From: Cytobacillus suaedae
Lineage (GTDB): Bacteria; Bacillota; Bacilli; Bacillales; Bacillaceae_L
DNA: 64,000 nt
Reading direction: 5' to 3'
Assembly: GCA_014960805.1 (NCBI GenBank)
Contig: CP063163.1
Coordinates: 4,241,001-4,305,000 of the forward strand
The notes beneath the pieces were generated by a model that worked only from the letters and a program-made list of their open reading frames with translations, did no database searches and was not told where the DNA came from. The position numbers and the translations under genes were made by a program. Positions 8,658 to 16,095 of the stretch are shown here, in pieces (the stretch's first letter is position 1; each line of letters opens with the position of its first letter).

Positions 8658-11120
8658 TTAGTTTAAATATGCGTTATAGAATCTTGTCATGGCTACTGAA
8701 AATTCGCCACGTGTGACTTGTGTTGTTGGGCTGAATGTTGCGGTTACTGTTGGTTGCAGGTCGAATTGTCCTTGTGTGACTGAGAAGTTTGCGTTTAGAA
8801 TGTTTAGGTCTAATGCAAGCTGGACATAACCTTTTAGCTCATCTGGAATTTGTCCAGCATCCTGAATTGCCACGCGCTCATCCTTATATTGTACCGTCAC
8901 ATCTCCAGTAAATGCTTGTGCTTCTTCCTGTAGGCCTAAGCTTTGAACAAGTGAGTATGCTAGTTCTGCTCTAGTTACTGCATCACTTGGTGCAAACTTC
9001 CCGCTTTTACCTTGCATAACGCCATTGTAGAATTGAGCTCCACGGAACGCTGCACCTTTTGCAAGAACTGCTTCAACGAAGCTTATATCTGTTGCTTTTA
9101 CATCTGTAAATGTTGCTGCTGCCGGTAGCGATTGACGAATTTCTGCTCCCATTACTAAGTATTTAGCAAGTTCTGCTCTCGTTAAAACACGGTCTGGTTT
9201 AAATGTACCGTTTGAATAGCCGTCAAATAATCTTTCATTTACACCCATTTGGATTGCGCCCGCTGCTGGGTGGCCTGCAATATCACTCAAACCTGTGAAT
9301 CCAGTTACTTTTGAAAACGCTAGTGTTCCTTGTACTTCTTCAGGTAACGCAACCCCGATTGGGTTTAATGTATTTCCTTGTAAGCCTCTGATTTCTGCCT
9401 TCCATGTTCCAGCCATTGGTGAGTTAACCGATACTGTTCGGTCATAGTAAAGTGGGAACAACACGCTAACTCCTGAGCTATATTCTGTTCCATCTGGAGC
9501 TACCAATACTAGATTGATTGTGTTCCCTGTTTGGCCTAGTAATCCGGCTCCATTCGCTTTTGCGACTAGGCTTGAAAGCCCCTCTTCTACTGTAAATTCA
9601 TAGGCATTGTCAGATACAAGAGTCACAGGATTATAGTTTACTGAAAAAGGAACTCGTGTTGTGGAAGATACCACATTGCTGTTGAATGTTTGATAGAGAT
9701 TCACGGTCTCTCCGTAATTTTTACCATTAAGAGCCTTATCCACTGCTGCGTACGCATTCACATAACCTGCACCAACTTCCCAAGCTTCAAAACCTGGCAT
9801 GTTCGTTGCCGTTTCTTGTAAAATTTGCTTCACATCGTCTGGTGATAATAGTGGGTTTGCTTCTAGTAATAACGCTACAATTCCCGCTACATGAGGAGTT
9901 GCCATTGAAGTTCCACTCATTGTTGTGTAATAAGGTAAATGTGCTGGGTCAATGGTAGCTGCATCTTGCTCGGCAGCTAAACTCGATACCGGTGCTAGCA
10001 CTCTTGTCGAAACAATATCAACACCAGGTGCTGTGACTGTCGGGCGATCTTCCCATGTCCACTGTAAGCCATCCATTGTGAATGTTCCACCTACTCCTTT
10101 TGTACCTCGTGACGAAAAGTCTGCTAAACTACCATCTTTAACACCTGCAGCAACCGATATAACCCAAGGTGCCTTCGCGTAAGGGTTGTGTGTATTTTCA
10201 CCAGGTCCTTCATTTCCTGCTGCAAAAAGTACTGTGATTCCGCGGTCGTACGCTTTTTTACTGGCAATATTGATTGGGTGATTCGGGTCAAAGTCACCAG
10301 AAGATCCCCACGAATTGGTGATGACACGGATGTCATATCGCGCTTGGTTAGTAATCGCATAATCGAATCCGCCAATCCCGTCTAAAACGAGTAACGCCGC
10401 GCCAGAACCATACCCAATTAAGTCAGCACCAGGTGCAACCCCTTCATATTTCCCGCTAGACATGGCACCTGTTCCACCAACAGTACCAGCAACATGGGTA
10501 CCGTGACCTGAATTTGTATCTGTGTTAGGAACATTTTCAAGGTAAGTAACTGGTAATAAAGTTGGATCAATGGCGTTCAGATTCAAGTTTGCTGCTACGT
10601 TTTGAACTAAATTTTCACCTAATTCATGATCTTTATGTGTACCATCAACACCACTGTCGTTAACAACAACCCCGACACCCTTGCCGGATAGTGGTAGGCC
10701 ACCATTTTGCTGACGGAACTCATTATCCGTGCGAACTTTATCTACGCCAGTAATATCATTCGAGTCTCCATTGAAGTATTCAAGTTTACTATTTAAGTAG
10801 ATCGAGCGAACTTCACTACTTTTTGCAAGAAGCTCTACTTGGTCTTTTGTCGCAAGAACTCCGGCAATTGGTAAAGACTGCATTGTTACCCCTGTTCCAA
10901 TTCCGATATCCTGTAAAAGCTGAAGTGCACTTGAACTCGGCGACCCATCTCCTTTAAAAGAAACAATAACCTTCTGAACACTTTCATGTTGAAATGCATT
11001 TTCTAAAAGTGGGTCAATTGTAACCACACTCGTTTCACTTGCACTCGCTGTTTGAAACCCTGAGAAGAAAGTTGGAAATAGTAATACCGCCGTAAAAACA
11101 ATAGATAACCAATGCTTCAT
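8658..11120 (-). CDS. Subtilisin family serine protease with C-terminal SLH repeats
   Basis: Secreted, cell-wall-anchored S8 protease of 820 aa. It has a signal peptide ending TASA, a propeptide (about 30-115), the Asp motif VVVNDSGVDGTHKD (Ser in place of the usual Thr), the His motif SGHGTHVAGTVGG, and the Ser motif SGTSMATPHVAG at about residue 400. A beta-rich region follows. The C-terminus carries SLH-type segments (LFDGYSNGTFKPDRVLTRAE, then VMQGKSGKFAPSDAVTRAE, then a degenerate third ending TTQVTRGEFSVAMTRF), which in other bacteria bind pyruvylated wall polymers. AGGGG lies before the ATG. It is a paralogue of the SLH-less protease at 16096-17526. Confidence 0.93.
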   Translation of the reverse strand: MKHWLSIVFTAVLLFPTFFSGFQTASASETSVVTIDPLLENAFQHESVQKVIVSFKGDGSPSSSALQLLQDIGIGTGVTMQSLPIAGVLATKDQVELLAKSSEVRSIYLNSKLEYFNGDSNDITGVDKVRTDNEFRQQNGGLPLSGKGVGVVVNDSGVDGTHKDHELGENLVQNVAANLNLNAIDPTLLPVTYLENVPNTDTNSGHGTHVAGTVGGTGAMSSGKYEGVAPGADLIGYGSGAALLVLDGIGGFDYAITNQARYDIRVITNSWGSSGDFDPNHPINIASKKAYDRGITVLFAAGNEGPGENTHNPYAKAPWVISVAAGVKDGSLADFSSRGTKGVGGTFTMDGLQWTWEDRPTVTAPGVDIVSTRVLAPVSSLAAEQDAATIDPAHLPYYTTMSGTSMATPHVAGIVALLLEANPLLSPDDVKQILQETATNMPGFEAWEVGAGYVNAYAAVDKALNGKNYGETVNLYQTFNSNVVSSTTRVPFSVNYNPVTLVSDNAYEFTVEEGLSSLVAKANGAGLLGQTGNTINLVLVAPDGTEYSSGVSVLFPLYYDRTVSVNSPMAGTWKAEIRGLQGNTLNPIGVALPEEVQGTLAFSKVTGFTGLSDIAGHPAAGAIQMGVNERLFDGYSNGTFKPDRVLTRAELAKYLVMGAEIRQSLPAAATFTDVKATDISFVEAVLAKGAAFRGAQFYNGVMQGKSGKFAPSDAVTRAELAYSLVQSLGLQEEAQAFTGDVTVQYKDERVAIQDAGQIPDELKGYVQLALDLNILNANFSVTQGQFDLQPTVTATFSPTTQVTRGEFSVAMTRFYNAYLN

Positions 11121-11424
11121 ATTTTTTACCCCTTTCGTATTCTATTACTTGTTTGTCGAAGCTAGATGTAATTGCTAAGTGTGCTTGGGTGATGCAAAAC
11201 TCCATACTTGAAGCTTGGGACGCAAGTAACTGAGTCTTCTGACCCGAAGCAAAACCTTACAATCTTTCTAGCTGTAGCTCTTACTTTAATTATCACGATT
11301 TTGTGAGTTGTTTCCTATTACGCAAAGGTTATAAATTGAGGCGCATGTAGGAGTATTTGTATGTATATCAAAAGTAGTAGGAATTTATAAAAGGTACTAT
11401 ACATCTCCGACTATTTTGTTCTAA
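11121..11424. other. Intergenic region upstream of the SLH subtilase
   Basis: About 300 bases holding the promoter region of the minus-strand protease. No coding frame with a ribosome site and no strong hairpin was found. Confidence 0.3.
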
Positions 11425-11474
11425 AGAAGCCTGACCCTTCACCGCTCTAAAGCGGTGGGGGTCAGGCCCCAGTT
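11425..11474. repeat. GGGGGTCAGGCCCC palindromic repeat
   Basis: One unit with a flanking partial unit: AGCCTGACCC, then CACCGCTCTAAAGCGGTG, then GGGGTCAGGCCCC. The arrangement is the same as the second unit at 8615-8657. It lies about 75 bases upstream of the FrnE/DsbA gene start. Confidence 0.85.
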
Positions 11475-11549
11475 CGGTGAGTCGACTTTCGTGTAAAAAA
11501 CATCCTCCACAGGTATACTAGAAGAGAATTCGAAATTGGAGGGATACAT

Positions 11550-12248
11550 ATGCAAATTGAAATGTGGACAGACTTTGCTTGACCATTTTGCTATATTGGC
11601 AAAAGGCGTCTGGAAGAGGCCATTACTAAACTTAATCAACCTGTAGAAGTCATTTATCGTTGCTTTGAGTTAGATCCAACAAAGGGACGCGATATAAAAG
11701 AAAGTATTTACGAAAGCTTATCCAAAAAATATGGCATGAGCCTTGCTCAAGCGAAAGCCAATTCTCGAAACATGGTCCAAATGGCAGCGGAAGCCGGCCT
11801 GGATTTTCAAATGGATACATTAATTCAAACAAACACGTTTGATGCCCACCGTTTGACGATGTATGCCAAAACCAAGGGATTAATGATAGAAATGACTGAA
11901 CGGATTTTGTATGCTTACTTTACAGAATCCAAGCATATTGGAGATCATGAAACATTAACGGAGTTGGCTGTAGAAGTTGGATTAGACCGGGAAGAAGTAA
12001 GCCAAATGTTAGCAAGTGATATGATGGCAGAAGATGTTCGTGCTGATGAACGTACCGCACAACAGATTGGTGTTACAGGCGTTCCATTCTTCCTAATTAA
12101 TAAAAAGTATGCTCTAACAGGAGCACAACCAACTGAAGTATTTATACAGGCACTTGAAAAAATTGCAGCAGAAGATAAAATTGTTGTTTTAAACAACCAA
12201 GAAGGTCTTAATTGCGATGATGATGGGTGCGAAATTCCCGAGAAATAA
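11550..12248 (+). CDS. FrnE/DsbA-family oxidoreductase with in-frame TGA at the first active-site Cys (candidate selenoprotein)
   Basis: Read through TGA 11580-11582, this is a complete 232-aa FrnE-type thioredoxin-fold oxidoreductase. After MQIEMWTDFA the TGA takes the place of the first Cys of the CPFC active site, followed by PFCYIGKRRLEEAI. The frame is then open to 12248, with the cis-Pro loop TGVPFFLINKKY at about 178 and a C-terminal CX4C (NCDDDGC), a feature I recall from Deinococcus FrnE. ATG 11550 sits six bases after GGAGGG, so translation is set to begin before the TGA. Either TGA encodes selenocysteine, or this is a one-base nonsense mutant or sequencing error. The first reading is favoured because the TGA falls exactly on the catalytic Cys. 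No sel gene is in the window. A conventional caller would start at ATG 11736 and lose the active site. Confidence 0.75.
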
Positions 12249-12252
12249 AGTA

Positions 12253-12291
12253 AAAGAACTAGATTCCAAATCGGAAACTAGTTCTTTTTTA
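12253..12291 (+). terminator. Bidirectional terminator between FrnE/DsbA and CPBP genes
   Basis: Stem AGAACTAG / CTAGTTCT extended by TTCC/GGAA, followed by six T on the plus strand and A-rich DNA on the other side. It lies between the convergent stops at 12248 and 12293. Confidence 0.82.
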
Positions 12292-12292
12292 A

Positions 12293-13183
12293 TTAATAAG
12301 TTTGTTGTTGTACGTTGATCCTTTTATTAACCCCCAAGTGATTAAAAGCATAAATGATTAGTAAAAGAATAATGGTTACTTCTAATGCTAGATTAAAATA
12401 GTACCACGAGATGGTTACTAACACATCGTATAACGAATGGACCGCTACGAGGATCCATAGATTTTTTGCCCATAAAAGAAGTGACCCAAGGACTAAGCCA
12501 GCTAATGAATAAAGGATAACAGTTCCGAGATAAATAGATAGATCATCATAATGAGATGAGAGGGTATGTCCCCAGCCAAATAAAAAAGAACTAAGCACAA
12601 GTGCTGTGATCATGAATGGTTTTTGTGTCCCACTTTCCCATTTCTTTTGGAAAATTGCCTTTAGTACTAACAAAATAAGAATCATGTATCCCAGTCTCCA
12701 GATTTCTTCCGTTCCCGCAAGAATAGAGCTTAGAAACTCGTACCCTACTGAATCGATCATGCTAAAAACATAGTAGGTGACGTCCTCGGCAGTTGCATTC
12801 TCCGTAGGAGGTTCTGCTACAGCAGATTCTACATAAGCTACCGAATCCTCCACATACTGCTCATGATTATCCCAGTACGATTCAAAAAGAGAGTAAGACA
12901 ATGCGTCGATAACAGTCATCGCACAGTAAAACGCAATAAATACGATGACAAATTTATTTAGAAGAGATTTTCTGTCTTTTGGTTCACCATCGTTGCTACT
13001 AAGAACACGATGAAGCTTAATTCCTACGTAAAACGTAATCATCAGCAGCAAATCATAGAGTGTAAACATGAAGCTAGAATACTTCGTAAAGTAGAGTACA
13101 AGATCTACAAGGATCGTAATAATTAGGATTAGTCCAATGTCCTTTTTTGTGACGGAGGATGTAAGGTTTAAGTTTGATAGCAT
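12293..13183 (-). CDS. CPBP family intramembrane metalloprotease
   Basis: Polytopic membrane protein of 296 aa, with about eight hydrophobic segments, from the CPBP (CAAX protease and bacteriocin-processing, Abi/Rce1-like) family. The three metal-site motifs are in order: EExxR in GTEEIWRLGYM (about 168), FxxxH in FGWGHTL (about 212) and HxxxD in HSLYDVL (about 261). ATG 13183 is chosen over longer frames because GGGGG precedes it at about 11 bases; this start is moderately certain. Members process prenylated or small secreted peptides or regulators. No substrate is suggested by the neighbours. Confidence 0.82.
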   Translation of the reverse strand: MLSNLNLTSSVTKKDIGLILIITILVDLVLYFTKYSSFMFTLYDLLLMITFYVGIKLHRVLSSNDGEPKDRKSLLNKFVIVFIAFYCAMTVIDALSYSLFESYWDNHEQYVEDSVAYVESAVAEPPTENATAEDVTYYVFSMIDSVGYEFLSSILAGTEEIWRLGYMILILLVLKAIFQKKWESGTQKPFMITALVLSSFLFGWGHTLSSHYDDLSIYLGTVILYSLAGLVLGSLLLWAKNLWILVAVHSLYDVLVTISWYYFNLALEVTIILLLIIYAFNHLGVNKRINVQQQTY

Positions 13184-13376
13184 TCGTATCGGTTCCCCCT
13201 TTAGTAACATAGATACCATCATTATATAGAAAAGGGGTACGCATTTATATGGAATTCTTTTTGAAGAAATGGACATTTATACTAAATCTTTCGTCTGGGT
13301 ATTTTGCAACATTAAAGTTCTAGGTTGCAGAAAAAAACTAAGCCTATTGTAATCCTTAAAATTTTACCTACTAGTC

Positions 13377-13426
13377 TATTAGATTCATTTACAAAATCTT
13401 CACACTTTTTAGATTGCCAAGTTAAT
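13377..13426 (+). promoter_or_regulatory. Possible PhoP (Pho box) site upstream of 5'-nucleotidase
   Basis: Direct hexamers spaced by five bases: TTTACA (13388), TTCACA (13399), then weaker TAGATT (13410) and GTTAAT (13421), preceded by TATTAG (13377). The 11-base period and the two good TTNACA matches fit the B. subtilis PhoP consensus (TTAACA repeats with 5-bp spacing). It is placed about 60-105 bases before a secreted nucleotidase, the kind of gene induced by phosphate limitation. The match is inferred by eye. Confidence 0.4.
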
Positions 13427-13483
13427 AATTAGAACCTAGAATGAGTCTAGTAAACTACTACTTTTCTAGGAGGTTAATTATTC

Positions 13484-15118
13484 ATGGCGTCATTATTTAA
13501 AAATAAGGTGCTAGCTACTTCTTTATCTGTCAGTATTTTGATGTCTGGTGTTATAGGGGGAGCAGTATCAGCCAAAGAACATAAAGTTCCACCTGGTCTT
13601 GAGAAGAAAGAAAACATTAAAGTCCAATTATTAAGTGTAAATGACCTTCATGGAAAAATTAACGTAACAGAACAACCCAAAAATAATCCAAACAAGTATG
13701 GGAATGCTGCTTACTTAGCAACTTATCTTAAAGAACGTGAACAAACTAATGAAAATACATTAATTATCCATTCAGGAGATATGGTTGGAGGAAGCCCACC
13801 TGTATCTGCTCTTTATCAAGATGAGCCAACTGTAGAAGTGATGGAATCTATTGGTTTTGATGTAGGAACTGTTGGAAACCATGAATTTGACGAAGGCGTT
13901 GATGAGATGCTTCGCTTAATTTATGGTGGTGACCATCCAAATGGAACTGTAAACTACGATGGAATTAATTTTCCGATGATAGCTGCGAATGTTGTTTATA
14001 AAGATAGTGAAGAATTAGTTCTTCCTCCTTATTACATTAAAAATATTAAAGGGCAGAAAATTGGATTTATCGGTGTTGCTACAACACAAACACCAAATAT
14101 GGTTATTGCTAAAGGAATTCAAACTATCAATTTTACTGATGAAGCAGAAGCGATCAACAAATTTGTTCCTGAATTAACGAAGCGCGGTGTAGAAGCAATT
14201 GTCGTGCTGGCTCACGTACCTGGTTCACAGGAAGGGGATACAGTAACGGGGGAAATCGCAGACATTGCAACAAAGATAGATGATGAAGTAGATGTGATTA
14301 TTGCAGCTCATAATCATCAAAAGGTAAATGCAATGGTCGACAACAAGCTTATTGTACAAGCTTGGGAATATGGAAAAGCATTCGTTGATATCGATCTTGA
14401 AATTGACCCTGTTACAGGTGATATTGTAAAAAAAGAAGCTGAAATCGTGGATGTTATTCAAGAGGGAGTTACTCCTGACCAAAAAGTTTCCGCAATTTTA
14501 GAAAAGTACTCAAGTGCTATCTCTTCTAAATTAAATGAAGTTGTTGGTGTAGCAGGTCAATTTATGGAGGGTGGCTATGCAACAAAAGCTTATTTTGGTG
14601 ATAATGCCCTTGGTAATTTGATTGCAGACGGAATGACTGCTGCAATGGGAAGTGATTTCGCGATGATGAATGGCGGCGGAATCCGCGCAGATCTTAATGC
14701 TGGTGATATCACGTGGGAAGAATTATACAATATTCAACCGTTTGGTAACACTCTTGTTAAAATAGAAGTAGCAGGCTCTAATATGGATGAAATTATTAAT
14801 GCCCAAATTTCTGATTACGGTCCAGATTGTTCTATCGCAGGATTTAAATACAAATGGGATAGCGCAACTAGCAAAGTAACTGAAGTAACATTAGCCGATG
14901 GAACTCTTCTTGATGAAAATGCGACATACACATTAACAATTAACAACTATATGTATGAACATAACTCTGACAAATATAAATTACGTGCCTATGGTGCAAA
15001 TCCGGTTCAAGGGACTGAAGACCTGACTGCTACAATTGAATTTGTTAAGAGTTTTACATCTCCAATCGCATATGAAGCTGAAGGACGTATTATTAATATT
15101 TCAGCTGTAGCACAATAA
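13484..15118 (+). CDS. Secreted 5'-nucleotidase / metallophosphatase (UshA-like)
   Basis: 544-aa extracellular phosphatase that should release phosphate from nucleotides. It has a signal peptide (to AVSA, about residue 30). The calcineurin-like metal domain shows SVNDLHGKI (about 52), SGDMVGGSPP (about 100), GNHEFDEG (about 132), AHVPG and AAHNHQ (about 265). The 5'-nucleotidase C-terminal domain shows GDNALGNLIADGM (about 368) and NGGGIRADLNAGDITW. No wall-sorting LPxTG motif is present, so it is presumably released. TAGGAGG lies just before the ATG. It is monocistronic and probably phosphate-regulated (see the Pho-box entry). Confidence 0.93.
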   Translation: MASLFKNKVLATSLSVSILMSGVIGGAVSAKEHKVPPGLEKKENIKVQLLSVNDLHGKINVTEQPKNNPNKYGNAAYLATYLKEREQTNENTLIIHSGDMVGGSPPVSALYQDEPTVEVMESIGFDVGTVGNHEFDEGVDEMLRLIYGGDHPNGTVNYDGINFPMIAANVVYKDSEELVLPPYYIKNIKGQKIGFIGVATTQTPNMVIAKGIQTINFTDEAEAINKFVPELTKRGVEAIVVLAHVPGSQEGDTVTGEIADIATKIDDEVDVIIAAHNHQKVNAMVDNKLIVQAWEYGKAFVDIDLEIDPVTGDIVKKEAEIVDVIQEGVTPDQKVSAILEKYSSAISSKLNEVVGVAGQFMEGGYATKAYFGDNALGNLIADGMTAAMGSDFAMMNGGGIRADLNAGDITWEELYNIQPFGNTLVKIEVAGSNMDEIINAQISDYGPDCSIAGFKYKWDSATSKVTEVTLADGTLLDENATYTLTINNYMYEHNSDKYKLRAYGANPVQGTEDLTATIEFVKSFTSPIAYEAEGRIINISAVAQ

Positions 15119-15134
15119 TAGACTTATAGAAAAA

Positions 15135-15165
15135 GAAGTTTGTCTGATTAGGCAAACTTTTTTTC
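15135..15165 (+). terminator. Intrinsic terminator of the 5'-nucleotidase gene
   Basis: Stem AAGTTTGT / GGCAAACTT (with one G-U pair) and a run of T, 17 bases after the stop. Confidence 0.75.
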
Positions 15166-15187
15166 TATCGTTAATAAGATTCAATAG

Positions 15188-15229
15188 TAAAAAAGGAGCC
15201 CTATCTCAAATGAGAAGAGCTCCTTTTTG
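15188..15229 (-). terminator. Intrinsic terminator of the BsuPI lipoprotein gene
   Basis: Stem AAAAAGGAGC / GCTCCTTTTT with an inner AT-rich loop, next to the minus-strand stop at 15232. The minus strand continues with TTTTT. Confidence 0.78.
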
Positions 15230-15231
15230 TC

Positions 15232-15981
15232 TTAATTACTCTGAATAGTGAACGATTCGGCCACACGCTGTCCATCAGAATCAACTGTAAATTCTATTAT
15301 AATTGTGTCGTCTTTCGCTAATTCAGTAACTTGCTCTTTTGCTGTTTCTGATAAGCGATAAACTTCAGGTGTTCCTTCTTCATTTATAATCTCAATTGAA
15401 TTAAGATCTATTAACCCGACATACGTTACCGGTTCAGTAGTAAATACTTCTCCGTCTAAAGTTGTTTCGTCTTCTAAAGTAGATTTATCAAAATCAACCT
15501 CTACCTCGGCTTTTAACCCATCACTATCTTTTACTGTTGCCCAAATTTCTACCGTATACTTGCCTGACTCTACTTTTTGTAAACCTTCTGTAAGATCTAC
15601 TTCAAATTCTAAACTTTCACCAGGCTTTAATACTTTTTCAGTTATCACTTGCATGAAAGATTTATCCATGCTGAACGTGTACAGTGTTTCTCCAGCTTCA
15701 TTCATAATTCTGTAATCGTATTCTTGTGATGAAGGGAATACTAGTGTTTGATCTTCTGTCTTATCATTTTGAATCGTAAAAGTGTACTTATATACAGTAC
15801 CTTCTACTTTTTCAAGTGTCGTTTTTAGTAATCCTTCTACTATGCTTCCTGGTTTTTCAGCAACCTCAGATCCATTTTTACCTTCTTCTATTTGGTTTTC
15901 AACTGTCATACCGCAACCTACTAATGCAGCTGTCAGAAACATTGTAGATACTACGCCTAAAATACTTTTATTTAATTTCAT
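15232..15981 (-). CDS. BsuPI-type proteinase inhibitor domain lipoprotein
   Basis: A 249-aa lipoprotein. It has a signal peptide with lipobox LVGC (Cys about 22), an acidic linker, then a BsuPI-like inhibitor domain (about 55-150; FTIQNDKTEDQTLVFPS, EYDYRIMNEAGETLYTFS, VLKPGESLEFEVDL). A further beta-rich C-terminal domain covers about 165-249. BsuPI was first described as the inhibitor of an intracellular subtilisin-type protease; here the lipobox places it outside the membrane. ATG 15981 follows GAGGTG. It is downstream of and co-oriented with the subtilase 16096-17526, but a terminator (16052-16084) separates them. A role in protecting the cell from its own proteases is an inference. Confidence 0.85.
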   Translation of the reverse strand: MKLNKSILGVVSTMFLTAALVGCGMTVENQIEEGKNGSEVAEKPGSIVEGLLKTTLEKVEGTVYKYTFTIQNDKTEDQTLVFPSSQEYDYRIMNEAGETLYTFSMDKSFMQVITEKVLKPGESLEFEVDLTEGLQKVESGKYTVEIWATVKDSDGLKAEVEVDFDKSTLEDETTLDGEVFTTEPVTYVGLIDLNSIEIINEEGTPEVYRLSETAKEQVTELAKDDTIIIEFTVDSDGQRVAESFTIQSN

Positions 15982-16051
15982 CTCTATCACCTCGTTGATT
16001 TGTCTTTCATATAAGTAGACGGAGTGTATTACAAAAACGTTACAACTAAAA

Positions 16052-16084
16052 AGCAAAAAGTGGTGCCAACTAAATGACACCACT
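16052..16084 (-). terminator. Intrinsic terminator of the SLH-less subtilase gene
   Basis: Stem AGTGGTG / CACCACT, followed on the minus strand by TTTTTGCTTTTT. It sits between the subtilase stop (16096) and the inhibitor lipoprotein start (15981), so the two are largely separate transcription units. Confidence 0.8.
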
Positions 16085-16095
16085 CAAATTGAAAA

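Noticed and set aside
11439-11639. Minus-strand open frame across the repeat and the start of the FrnE/DsbA gene
   Set aside because: It has no ribosome site, crosses a palindromic repeat and is antisense to conserved coding sequence.
11736-12248. FrnE/DsbA gene as a 170-aa protein starting at ATG 11736
   Set aside because: That start has no ribosome site and removes the thioredoxin active site, while ATG 11550 has an ideal site and the intervening 62 codons match the family.
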